DNA of 20,778 nucleotides, taken from an uncultured Clostridia bacterium (GTDB taxonomy: Bacteria; Bacillota; Clostridia; Christensenellales; Aristaeellaceae). The notes beneath the pieces were generated by a model that searched no databases, was not told where the DNA came from, and worked only from the letters and a program-made list of their open reading frames with translations. The stretch's first letter is position 1. Every line of letters starts with the position of its first letter. The stretch spans positions 1-20,778 of the forward strand of contig CAKTXP010000026.1 in assembly GCA_934631055.1 (NCBI GenBank), read 5' to 3'. A program made the position numbers and the translations under genes. Positions 1-7,039 of the stretch are shown piece by piece.

Positions 1-44
1 TCACCTCCGCATTGCGGAGAAACCGCGCAAAAATTCTTTTGCGC
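1..44 (-). other. Leader hairpins and edge Shine-Dalgarno of an off-window gene
   Basis: Read on the minus strand, the window ends in GGAGGTGA, a near-perfect anti-16S match, so a minus-strand gene probably starts a few bases beyond position 1. Two perfect hairpins precede it: an 8-bp stem (25-32 with 37-44, 4-nt loop) and a 6-bp stem (5-10 with 14-19, 3-nt loop). The second stem contains the GGAG of the Shine-Dalgarno, so folding would hide the ribosome binding site. The start codon is not visible, so the gene itself is an inference. Confidence 0.4.
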
Positions 45-51
45 CAGAAAC

Positions 52-80
52 AGACTATCACAGCAGATCGCGGCTGTCAA
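52..80 (-). promoter_or_regulatory. Candidate promoter for the off-window minus-strand gene
   Basis: On the minus strand there is a perfect -35 TTGACA (75-80), a 17-nt spacer, and a poor -10 TAGTCT (52-57) helped by an extended TG one base upstream. It points at the hairpin leader and ribosome binding site at the left edge. The arrangement is consistent, but the -10 matches only 3 of 6 positions. Confidence 0.4.
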
Positions 81-175
81 TGATCTAAAACCTATCATCT
101 ATACACCTGGTATGATTTAAACTGCAAAAAGCTCAGCAAATCCATCCGTTTCAAGAAACTCCCCATTTTCCGTTC

Positions 176-204
176 TGGTCAATTCTTCTATTTTGTGTTA
201 CACT
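176..204 (+). promoter_or_regulatory. Candidate promoter of the DUF7309/DUF6930-type gene
   Basis: An extended -10 element, TG-T-TACACT (196-204), lies 29 nt before the start codon of the plus-strand gene. A 4-of-6 match to the -35 box, TGGTCA, sits 17 nt upstream at 176-181. The gene also has a strong AAGGAGG ribosome binding site at 220-226. The promoter call rests on pattern only. Confidence 0.4.
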
Positions 205-233
205 GTATCTATCATTTATAAGGAGGCTGCCCC

Positions 234-1487
234 ATGCTTTCCGACTCTCTCTATGCTTCCGCTTTTGCCGTCAAAAAAGCGAAACTCTGGAAAAAACTCT
301 TCGATAACCAGCTCTTCGCCGTCCGCCATTTTGATTCAACCATCAGCTATTGCTGCGTCATGGGCAAAGCCGGACTGGAATATGTGCTCGCCTTTTTCCT
401 GGGCGACAGCGGCTTGGCAAGCCTTGATCGCATAAATCGTGAAGCCGAACAGGTACTCCCGGTTCACGAACAACACGAACTGCTCTGTTCTCAGGATTGC
501 GTTTCTGTCTCCTTTGTCAGCAAGTCAGACCTTCGTCCGCGCGAACTCGCGGAGATATCTTCCTATTGCAAAGCAAACGGCATTCAGCCGCGCGGCGCAC
601 ACGCCTATCCACAGTTTGACCGCTGCCGTCCGCACTTCATGCCATGGTATATCGACGACGAAACCGAACAGCGCTATATACTGGAAGGGATGAACGCCGC
701 GCTGGAAGTTGCCCGCCGTTTGGAAACGGAAACGCCCGAAGCGCTTGGTTTCAAGAAAGGCACCCCCTATGAACACAGCATTCCTCTGCTGACCGCCGGG
801 AAGGATGGTTATATCTGGGATTCCATCCATCCCAAGCCGCAGCCTGCACTTCATGATCCCGCCGCCGTTCTCTCCGATGAGCTGGCGTTTGCCCGCATCA
901 AACAAAACAAATCCGTCAGCGGCGAATGGGCATGTTTGATTTTGCTCCACAATCAACCGATCGTTCCAGGCGAAGAGAAGCTTCAGGAAGGCGAAGAGCC
1001 CCACTCTGCGCCGTATTTTCCGTATCTGATGATGATCGTCAGCATGGAGGACGGCATGGTTCTCGGACTGATTCCAGCTCATGATCCTGAGGACTATGCG
1101 CCGGAATTCACTGCCGCCATGCTTGATATGATGCGCAAAAACGGCAAACCTTCCGCGCTCTATGTTCAGGATACCCGGACGTACGACTTCCTTCTCCCCC
1201 TTGCACAAGCCTTGAGCATCCGCATAACGCAGGAGGAAAACATTGATCCGCTCTGCGACGCGCTGGACGGCTATCTGAATCGATTCTACGCTTCTGCCGA
1301 CAATTCGCCTGATGAGAATGAACTTGAGCTTTTCATGAACGCTTTACGCAACGACGAAGCGCTCCGTCAAATGCCTCAACCGCTTTTCGAGCAGGTTTTG
1401 ACCCTTGTTGGTAAAAACATCTTTCCTCTTGACGTCTGCCACGCCATCCGAAAAGAAGCTCAGCGCAGGGGCATGCGCGTAGATTAA
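234..1487 (+). CDS. DUF7309/DUF6930-type protein, function unknown
   Basis: A 417-residue soluble protein with no signal peptide or membrane segment. From memory of the families, residues about 20-65 (W-K-K-L-F-D-N-Q-L-F-A-V, then YCCVMGKAGLEY and LGDSGL) and about 105-165 (Q-P-R-G and FMPWYIDDE) fit the N-terminal DUF7309 pattern. Residues about 215-345 (GEWACLILLHNQPIVPGEE, PYFPYLMMIVSMEDGMVLG) fit DUF6930. Relatives are uncharacterised. The start at 234 is set by AAGGAGG at 220-226 with a 7-nt spacer. It is the only confident plus-strand gene here and is monocistronic, with its own terminator. I see no catalytic signature and propose no function. Confidence 0.85.
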   Translation: MLSDSLYASAFAVKKAKLWKKLFDNQLFAVRHFDSTISYCCVMGKAGLEYVLAFFLGDSGLASLDRINREAEQVLPVHEQHELLCSQDCVSVSFVSKSDLRPRELAEISSYCKANGIQPRGAHAYPQFDRCRPHFMPWYIDDETEQRYILEGMNAALEVARRLETETPEALGFKKGTPYEHSIPLLTAGKDGYIWDSIHPKPQPALHDPAAVLSDELAFARIKQNKSVSGEWACLILLHNQPIVPGEEKLQEGEEPHSAPYFPYLMMIVSMEDGMVLGLIPAHDPEDYAPEFTAAMLDMMRKNGKPSALYVQDTRTYDFLLPLAQALSIRITQEENIDPLCDALDGYLNRFYASADNSPDENELELFMNALRNDEALRQMPQPLFEQVLTLVGKNIFPLDVCHAIRKEAQRRGMRVD

Positions 1488-1498
1488 CAGAATAATAC

Positions 1499-1560
1499 GC
1501 TCCATATAGAACAGCCTCTCGAAGTCACAATAATCGAGGCGGCGCTGTATGGAGCCTTTT
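1499..1560 (+). terminator. Intrinsic terminator after the DUF7309/DUF6930 gene
   Basis: The outer stem pairs GCTCCATATA (1499-1508) with TGTATGGAGC (1546-1555) with one G-U pair. An inner bulged stem, GCCT-CGA with TCGAGGC, lies inside. The stem is followed by CTTTTC. It starts 11 nt after the stop codon. The T-run is short, so efficiency is uncertain. Confidence 0.65.
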
Positions 1561-1644
1561 CATTCTTCAGTTTTTGAAATGCAGTACAGTTGTTAAGCGT
1601 CCAAAAAGGAGACGACTATGAATGAGCAATACTTGAGCTTGTCT

Positions 1645-1688
1645 AAGGAACCCCTGATTTAATCGAGGCTATTATTCAGAGGTTCCTT
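1645..1688. repeat. 13-bp imperfect inverted repeat in decayed DNA
   Basis: AAGGAACCCCTGA (1645-1657) is matched by TCAGAGGTTCCTT (1676-1688), 12 of 13 positions, with an 18-nt spacer. It overlaps a 14-codon reading frame at 1618 that has a good ribosome binding site (AAAAAGGAG) but stops at once inside the repeat. It could be a relic insertion-sequence end or a simple hairpin. It lies 130 nt left of the transposase remnant. Confidence 0.5.
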
Positions 1689-1820
1689 AATTCGAAAATC
1701 AATACTGGAAAGGTGCTCGTTTTGCTTAATTTCGAGGTATTTCTGAACACCGAGACAGCCGGAATCTCCATATACAACTTCATCATCTTCTCAAATCAGA
1801 TTTACAGTTTCGGTAATATC

Positions 1821-1958
1821 ATGCTCGTTTGCAGGCATACCACATCCTGAAAGACAATACTCCTTTCGTTGACCTTGGTTCCGAATGCTACAACCAGTTC
1901 AACAAAAAAAAGAAAAAACAACGTCTATCTTAAAAAGCTCTCGGCTGGGAATCTGATA
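1821..1958 (+). pseudogene. Remnant of an IS110-like transposase C-terminus
   Basis: Three reading-frame pieces line up as one protein end. MLVCR (1821-1835) is followed, after a shift, by YHILKDNTPFVDLG and then SECYNQFNK (from 1838). After a second shift in the A-run at about 1904-1918 comes NVYLKKLSAGN (from 1920). This order (M-L-V-x-I-Y-H-I-L-K, D-L-G-x-x-Y, then Y-L-K-K-L) is how many IS110-family transposases end. No upstream DEDD catalytic domain is recognisable, so only the last 45 or so codons survive. The family name is from memory. That it is a broken coding sequence is well supported by the two frameshifts. Confidence 0.6.
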
Positions 1959-1995
1959 CTGCCGTTGTATCCTTTCCTGCCTGATTTTTGCTCAT

Positions 1996-2014
1996 ATCCC
2001 CTTATATAGGGGAT
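1996..2014. repeat. Perfect 7-bp hairpin, possible plus-strand terminator
   Basis: ATCCCCT (1996-2002) and AGGGGAT (2008-2014) form a perfect stem with a 5-nt TATAT loop. A run of six T residues follows 8 nt later on the plus strand. No intact plus-strand gene precedes it. It may have belonged to the decayed transposase unit. Confidence 0.4.
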
Positions 2015-2058
2015 GTTTGCGCTTTTTTCGCGCTGGACGCTATGGTTTCAAAGTAAGC

Positions 2059-2077
2059 AAAAGCGGGCTGAGCCCGC
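2059..2077 (-). terminator. Second hairpin downstream of glf
   Basis: On the minus strand GCGGGC-TCA-GCCCGC is followed by TTTTGCTT. It lies about 110 nt beyond the glf stop and 75 nt beyond the first terminator, so it may act as a backup. Confidence 0.5.
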
Positions 2078-2153
2078 CTGCATTTCCGCCACAGTCCGTA
2101 AAGATTCAAAGCTTTACGCACGCGAGCAAGCTTCATGCAATTTCCTATAAGGC

Positions 2154-2179
2154 AAAAAGAGCCGCCTTCCGGCAGCCCT
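2154..2179 (-). terminator. Intrinsic terminator of the sugar transferase-glf unit
   Basis: On the minus strand a 9-bp stem (2171-2179 with 2158-2166, two G-U pairs) closes a GGAA tetraloop and is followed by TTTTT. It begins 5 nt after the glf stop codon. Confidence 0.8.
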
Positions 2180-2184
2180 CTCCT

Positions 2185-3294
2185 TCATCTTTCTTGCTCC
2201 GCCCGTTCCAGCGCCGAGCCGATCACCGCGTCCATATCATAGTATTTATATTCTCCAAGCCGCCCGCCGAAGATGACCTTCTTCTCATCCTGCGCCATCT
2301 CTTTATATCGGGCATAGAGCGCGCCGTTTTTCTCGTCGTTGACGGGATAATACGGTTCGTCTCCCGGTTTCCATTCGGATGAGTATTCGCGGCTGATGAC
2401 GGTCTTGGGCAGGTCGTTGCCGTTGTCGTCCTTGCCGAATTCAAACCATTTATGCTCGATGATTCGCGTCCACGGCGTTTCCCTGTCCGTGTAGTTGACC
2501 GCAGCATTGCCCTGGAAGTTCGGCTGGTCGAGCAATTCGTTTTCAAATCGGACAGACCGATATTCCAGATAGCCCAGCTTGTATCCAAAATAGGCGTCAA
2601 TCGCGCCGGTATAGACCACTTTATCCGCCAGCGCGTCCAGCTCGGCTTTGTTTTCCAGATAATCCGTATTCAGGCGAACCTCGACGCCCTCCAGCAGGTT
2701 GGCAACCATCTTCGTATACCCGCCGACCGGAATGCCCTGATACAGCGCGTTGAAATAGTTGTTGTCAAACGTCAGGCGAACCGGCAGCCTGCGGATGATG
2801 AACGCCGGCAGCTCGCGGCAGTCTCGTCCCCATTGCTTCTCCGTATATCCCTTGATGAGCTTCTCGTAAATGTCGCGCCCGACGAGCGATATCGCCTGCT
2901 CTTCCAGGTTTTTCGGCTCGCCGACGATCTCCCTGCGCTGTCTTTCGATCTCCGCCTTCGCCTCTTCCGGCGTTACCACGCCCCACATCTGGTTGAACGT
3001 GTACATGTTGAACGGCAGAGAATAGAGCTTTCCCTTATAATTGGCGACCGGACTGTTCGTAAATCGGTTGAACTCCGCAAACTGCGTAATGTAGTTCCAT
3101 ACTTTCTTATTGTTCGTATGGAAGATGTGCGCGCCATATTTGTGAACGTGGATGCCCTCGATATCCTCCGTGTATACGTTGCCCGCAATATTCGCGCGCC
3201 GGTCTATGACTAGCACCTTTTTTCCGCGCGCTTTCATCTCATGCGCAAAGACCGCGCCGTATAGTCCTGCGCCAACGATCAGATAATCGTACAT
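2185..3294 (-). CDS. glf: UDP-galactopyranose mutase
   Basis: A flavoenzyme that interconverts UDP-galactopyranose and UDP-galactofuranose, supplying galactofuranose for cell-surface glycans. The 369-residue protein has the family's length. It opens with an FAD-binding Rossmann motif, YLIVGAGLYGAVFAHEM (residues 4-20), followed by the VLVIDRR strand, the conserved YGAHIFHT (53-60), and a central IIRRLPVRLTFDNNYF segment with substrate-binding arginine and tyrosine. The frame is open further upstream, but the start at 3294 is preferred: it follows GAAAGGA and begins exactly at the conserved N-terminus. It lies 44 nt after the sugar transferase gene on the same strand, and a terminator follows its stop. 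Expression should follow the consensus promoter at 4901-4929. Confidence 0.95.
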   Translation of the reverse strand: MYDYLIVGAGLYGAVFAHEMKARGKKVLVIDRRANIAGNVYTEDIEGIHVHKYGAHIFHTNNKKVWNYITQFAEFNRFTNSPVANYKGKLYSLPFNMYTFNQMWGVVTPEEAKAEIERQRREIVGEPKNLEEQAISLVGRDIYEKLIKGYTEKQWGRDCRELPAFIIRRLPVRLTFDNNYFNALYQGIPVGGYTKMVANLLEGVEVRLNTDYLENKAELDALADKVVYTGAIDAYFGYKLGYLEYRSVRFENELLDQPNFQGNAAVNYTDRETPWTRIIEHKWFEFGKDDNGNDLPKTVISREYSSEWKPGDEPYYPVNDEKNGALYARYKEMAQDEKKVIFGGRLGEYKYYDMDAVIGSALERAEQER

Positions 3295-3338
3295 CTCTTT
3301 TCGTCCTTTCAAACTTTGTTCATCCCGCCGTGATTCTT

Positions 3339-4790
3339 TTACATCGATCCGTCCGCTTTCAGCACCACCATCACCGTTTTGAGCAGGATCTTGATGTCCA
3401 AACCGATGTTCCATTCGCTGATGTACTGTGTGTCCAGCGCGACGACCTCTTCAAAATTCGTGATGTTGCTCCGCCCGCTGACCTGCCACATGCCCGTGAT
3501 GCCCGGCTTAATCGCCAGTCTCGCCCTGTGATGCAGCTCATACTGCGCAACCTCGTCGATGAGCGGCGGACGCGTGCCGACGAGGCTCATATCGCCCTTG
3601 AGTACGTTGAAGAACTGCGGCAGTTCATCCAGGCTCGTCCGCCGGATAAAATCGCCGATGCCCGTTTTCTTCGTCCCGTCCGGAAGGATCTTATTGCCGA
3701 TGACCCGCGGATCAAAGTCCAGCTTGAACATCTTCGAGTCGGTCATCTTGTTTTCCCTCATCAGCGCCGCCTTGCGCTCTTCCGCATCCATGTACATGCT
3801 GCGGAATTTGTACATTTTAAAGCGCTTGCCGTTCCTTCCGACGCGCTCCTGCGCAAAGAAGATAGGCCCCGGCGACTGAATGTAGATGAGCGGCGCGACA
3901 AAGACGAACACGACCGCCGTCATCAGACATCCCACAAGACCGCCCGCAATATCCATCAGCCGCTTGACAAACATCTGCTTGGGCGAAGCAAAGTTCAGGC
4001 TTGAGGTCAGCACCGTATAACCGCCGATTTTCTCGACCATCTGCTTTTTGCCGACAATCTTCTTGATTCGCGTCAGGCTGAGATGCACCGTAACGCCCGC
4101 ATGAATCAGCTCCTCGACCAATTCCGCAGGGTAGGGTTCATCCGGATTCCGTACAATAATCGCCTCGCTGATCCATTTCTCGCAGACATAATCGACGACC
4201 GTTTTCTCCGTCGCCACGACCGGAACATCCAGAATCTTCGTTCCGACCATATCGTCATCCGTGATGACGATGCCAGTGAACTTATACATTTCGTAGTTGT
4301 TTTGCCTGAGATTCTCCATGACCGACTGCGCGATACCCCGCGTCGTAATCACCAGCAGAGACCTGTTCCCGCCGACGGACATGCGCTTTCTCAGCGCCTG
4401 CTTGAGCAAAATCCGCGCGGGATAGCAGATCATCAGGTAAAACAGCATCGTCAGACCCATGCAGATGCGTGAAAATCTCTGGTCTTCCTTTGACAAAAAA
4501 CAAAAGGCAACCGTCATCACGCCGATGATGATATCCTGCTTGGCTGTCGCCAGAAACTCCTCATAATACCCGCGCTTGAGGACGCCATGAAGCGTTTCGA
4601 AAAACATGACACCGAACAGATCCGCGAATTCAATGATGACGGCAATATGGCGGTATATATCCACCTGATACAGGTCAAGCTTTCCCCACCTGAGCAGATA
4701 GGCGAGTATAAACGCGATTTGCAGGCAGACCATGTCCAGCACGATGAAATCCAGATGCTTCAGCCATCCGTCAGCTTCTTTGCGATACAT
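3339..4790 (-). CDS. Undecaprenyl-phosphate sugar-1-phosphate transferase (WbaP/CpsE-like)
   Basis: A 483-residue membrane enzyme of the polyprenyl-phosphate hexose/HexNAc-1-phosphate transferase family. It would start a surface polysaccharide by loading the first sugar phosphate onto undecaprenyl phosphate. Four N-terminal membrane helices (within about residues 12-135) are followed by a CoA-binding-like domain (about 143-250). A membrane anchor (about 283-305) precedes the catalytic domain, which has KRLMDIAGG (276-284), the KFRSM motif (328-332), the catalytic DE pair in SLDELPQFFNVLKGDMSLVG, GTRPP (405-409) and GITGMWQVSGRS. The start follows AAAGGA with a 10-nt spacer. Only glf accompanies it; there is no glycosyltransferase, flippase or polymerase in the window. 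Sugar specificity cannot be read from the sequence. Confidence 0.9.
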   Translation of the reverse strand: MYRKEADGWLKHLDFIVLDMVCLQIAFILAYLLRWGKLDLYQVDIYRHIAVIIEFADLFGVMFFETLHGVLKRGYYEEFLATAKQDIIIGVMTVAFCFLSKEDQRFSRICMGLTMLFYLMICYPARILLKQALRKRMSVGGNRSLLVITTRGIAQSVMENLRQNNYEMYKFTGIVITDDDMVGTKILDVPVVATEKTVVDYVCEKWISEAIIVRNPDEPYPAELVEELIHAGVTVHLSLTRIKKIVGKKQMVEKIGGYTVLTSSLNFASPKQMFVKRLMDIAGGLVGCLMTAVVFVFVAPLIYIQSPGPIFFAQERVGRNGKRFKMYKFRSMYMDAEERKAALMRENKMTDSKMFKLDFDPRVIGNKILPDGTKKTGIGDFIRRTSLDELPQFFNVLKGDMSLVGTRPPLIDEVAQYELHHRARLAIKPGITGMWQVSGRSNITNFEEVVALDTQYISEWNIGLDIKILLKTVMVVLKADGSM

Positions 4791-4900
4791 ATTCCAACAG
4801 TCCTTTATGCAGCGATTTTGGAGCTTTCTTTTTCTTGTCCTGCCGTCTTTTTTTGATATGAAAACGGCTCTTGTTGGCGTAAAATGCTTCTAATACATTC

Positions 4901-4929
4901 ATTATAAAAAGAAAGTCGAATTTTGTCAA
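4901..4929 (-). promoter_or_regulatory. Perfect consensus sigma-A promoter
   Basis: On the minus strand TTGACA (4924-4929), exactly 17 nt, then TATAAT (4901-4906). Transcription would begin near 4894 and leave an A-rich leader of about 100 nt before the sugar transferase. That leader contains a weak bulged hairpin (about 4842-4868). No operator is evident. Confidence 0.85.
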
Positions 4930-4963
4930 CGATTTCGACATTTTCTGCGAACCCTTTCGACAC

Positions 4964-4991
4964 AAAAGAGGGTGGAATTCCTCCGCCCTCT
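4964..4991 (-). terminator. Intrinsic terminator of the rlmA-ltaE-MBL unit
   Basis: On the minus strand AGAGGG pairs with CCCTCT (4986-4991 with 4967-4972), with an inner GGA/TCC extension across one C-A mismatch, then TTTTGTG. It starts 3 nt after the stop codon of the MBL-like gene and separates that operon from the promoter at 4901-4929. Confidence 0.8.
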
Positions 4992-4994
4992 CCA

Positions 4995-6011
4995 TCACGG
5001 TGTCACTGTCAGCGTCTGTCCATCCGAATACAGGGTCATCACGCCGTTTTCCTTCGCTGCATATACCTGCGCGCCCGCCTTTTGCAGCCGGATGCGCACG
5101 CTGTTCGCGGGTTCTTTTCCCGTCAGGAATGCCGTTTGCGGCTGCGCGGCGGCAGCCAGCTCAGCGCATGTCGCCGCGTCGCTTCCGCCCCGCGCCGCGA
5201 TAAGCGCATTGCATTTCACGTTTGCCTTAGAGGATACGATTTCCTTCTCCCCTGCCGCCGTAACGCCGCCCATCACGACGACGCTCGTCGCGCCATAGTC
5301 GATTCTGAGCGACAGCCCGTCGTCGCGGCTGTCCGTATGCTGCTTTCTCGCCGGTCCGATAAACGTCACGGTCGCGCGTCCAAGCGTAAACGCCAAATCC
5401 TGATAGGATGAGATCGTCTTTACGCCCTGCTTTTCCGCCGCGTCGATCATATTCGCGTAAGCTTTTCCCTTGATCTGTGTTTCCTGAACGAACAGATATT
5501 CCGGTTTGAACAGCGTCATCGCCAGGCTCATGCCGCCGAGCTGTTCGTCCTCCCCGCTCATGGCGACCGCCGCGCTGAGCCGATTCACGCCGCTGAGCAG
5601 TACCTGCGCGCAGAGCGTGACGCCCGTCCCGCTGCCCGCGCCGAGCAGCATCGTATAGCCATCCGCGCAGACAAGAACAGCTTCGCCGTCTCCCGCGCGC
5701 AGCGTCTTGACCGTCAATCCGCTGGATTCGACATGATACGCCCATTTCGGCAGTTTATCCATCCACTCGCTGACGTCCGGCAGGCTGATATCGTCCAGCT
5801 TGATCTCCGGCAGATTCCCTATCCCGATGTTGTCAAAGGAAATCGTCGGCGCGCCGGTCGTCGAATCCGTCTTTACGAAGCCCAGCAGATGCGCGCCGAC
5901 AAAGACCGCCGCTGCCACGCCCAGCAAAAGCAGAATGTTCGTCAGGCAGCCCGTCAGACAGCCTTTCTTTCGTTTGCGAATATGGGAGCGCTTCTCCCCC
6001 TCGCGTGCCAT
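4995..6011 (-). CDS. Membrane-anchored ComEC-type MBL-fold protein lacking metal ligands
   Basis: A 338-residue protein with a basic N-terminus (KRKK), one membrane segment (about residues 23-45), a linker, and an extracytoplasmic domain from about residue 98. The domain follows the layout of the ComEC/Rec2 C-terminal metallo-beta-lactamase domain: VKTLRAGDGEAVLVCADGY (101-119) for the usual DVGQGDA strand, then an LGG turn, DSRDDGLSLRIDYG, a VVVMGG strand and a final KAGAQVYAAKENGVMTLYSDG. The expected ligands are absent. HxHxDH is MSGEDEQ (151-157), the strand that normally ends TGD reads MGG (247-249), and GHHGS is ARGGS (273-277). It should therefore not be a standard metal-dependent hydrolase. 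Its start overlaps the ltaE stop (TGATG), so it is translationally coupled. The fold assignment is inferred from motif order. Confidence 0.75.
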   Translation of the reverse strand: MAREGEKRSHIRKRKKGCLTGCLTNILLLLGVAAAVFVGAHLLGFVKTDSTTGAPTISFDNIGIGNLPEIKLDDISLPDVSEWMDKLPKWAYHVESSGLTVKTLRAGDGEAVLVCADGYTMLLGAGSGTGVTLCAQVLLSGVNRLSAAVAMSGEDEQLGGMSLAMTLFKPEYLFVQETQIKGKAYANMIDAAEKQGVKTISSYQDLAFTLGRATVTFIGPARKQHTDSRDDGLSLRIDYGATSVVVMGGVTAAGEKEIVSSKANVKCNALIAARGGSDAATCAELAAAAQPQTAFLTGKEPANSVRIRLQKAGAQVYAAKENGVMTLYSDGQTLTVTP

Positions 6012-7039
6012 CAGGCAAGCGCCTCCAGAGCGTCGGCAAGCTTATGCGCGTCCTCTTCGCTCGTCGCCCAGCTGGTCACAAAGCGCACGGCGACCTTTCC
6101 GCCGTCCAGCTTCTCCCATTGCTCATAGGAAAATCCCTGTTCAAGCGCCTCGTTCTGTTCCTGCGTCAACACGGCAAAAATCTGGTTGGTCGTCGTCCTC
6201 TGGTAAAACGGTATGCCGCCCTTTTCCATGCCTTCGCGCACGATGTCCGCCATCGCGTTGGCATGGCGCGCCCATTCAAAATAGTCGTCGTTTTCCAGCG
6301 CCGTCAGGAACATCACGCCGCAGAGCCGTCCCTTCGCCATCATGCCGCCGTTGTGCTTGATCATGTAGCGGAAGTTCGCCTGCAACGCCGGATTGACGAT
6401 GACCATCGCTTCGCCAAAGAGCAAGCCGTTCTTCGTTCCGCCGATGTAGAAGCAGTCCGCCAGCGCCGCCAGATCGCTGAGCGTCATATCGCATTCCGCG
6501 CTGGTCAGCGCGCTTCCCAGCCTTGCGCCGTCAACAAACAGAATCAGCCCATTTTCGTCGCAGACCCGTCTCAGTTCTTTCAGCTCGCTCTGGCTGTACA
6601 CCGTGCCGATCTCCGTCGGCTGGCTGATGTAGAGCAGTTTCGGGAACACCATGTGTTCATCCGTGTGCCGCGCGCAGACCTCCGCCACGCTCCCCGGAAT
6701 GACCTTCCCGTCCTTTGCGCCGCAGGTCAGGATCTTGTGTCCCGTCGCTTCCAGCGCACCCGTCTCATGGACGTTGATATGTCCCGTCGGCGCGCAGATC
6801 GCCGCTTCATATGGACGCAGGAACGCAGCCAGCGCGATGACGTTCGCCGACGTTCCGCCCGTCATCATATGAACCTGCGCCTGCGGCTGACCGCATTTTT
6901 TGCGGATGAGATCGGCGGCGCGCAGACTGTATTCGTCCAGCCCATAGCCGCAGGTGTGTTCCATATTCGTTTCCATCAGACGCCGCATCACCAGCGGATG
7001 CGCGCCCTCGCCGTAATCGTTCATAAAAAAGGCTTTCAT
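6011..7039 (-). CDS. ltaE: Low-specificity L-threonine aldolase family enzyme
   Basis: A PLP-dependent fold-type I enzyme of the beta-eliminating lyase/threonine aldolase family, expected to cleave L-threonine or L-allo-threonine to glycine and acetaldehyde. In 342 residues it shows the N-terminal NDYGEGAHP substrate loop, the MTGGTSAN phosphate-binding turn (59-66), the histidine pair around residues 87-91 in GHINVHETGA, VDGARLGSAL with the cofactor aspartate (D170), and the Schiff-base lysine K203 in YIGGTKNG. It starts after GGAGGG with a 6-nt spacer. Its ATG overlaps the rlmA stop by 4 nt, and its stop overlaps the next start by 1 nt. Related proteins can prefer other beta-hydroxy amino acids, so the exact substrate is open. 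Confidence 0.9.
   Translation of the reverse strand: MKAFFMNDYGEGAHPLVMRRLMETNMEHTCGYGLDEYSLRAADLIRKKCGQPQAQVHMMTGGTSANVIALAAFLRPYEAAICAPTGHINVHETGALEATGHKILTCGAKDGKVIPGSVAEVCARHTDEHMVFPKLLYISQPTEIGTVYSQSELKELRRVCDENGLILFVDGARLGSALTSAECDMTLSDLAALADCFYIGGTKNGLLFGEAMVIVNPALQANFRYMIKHNGGMMAKGRLCGVMFLTALENDDYFEWARHANAMADIVREGMEKGGIPFYQRTTTNQIFAVLTQEQNEALEQGFSYEQWEKLDGGKVAVRFVTSWATSEEDAHKLADALEALA

Noticed and set aside
1618..1662. A 14-codon peptide with a strong ribosome binding site
   Set aside because: It stops inside the inverted repeat, matches nothing I know, and lies in decayed DNA.
2017..2382. A 121-codon plus-strand frame over the glf end
   Set aside because: It overlaps two glf terminators and the glf 3' end antisense, with no domain.
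4771..4998. A 75-codon minus-strand frame in the leader of the sugar transferase
   Set aside because: It begins upstream of the consensus promoter and spans the preceding terminator, and its lysine-rich end is translated A-rich leader.
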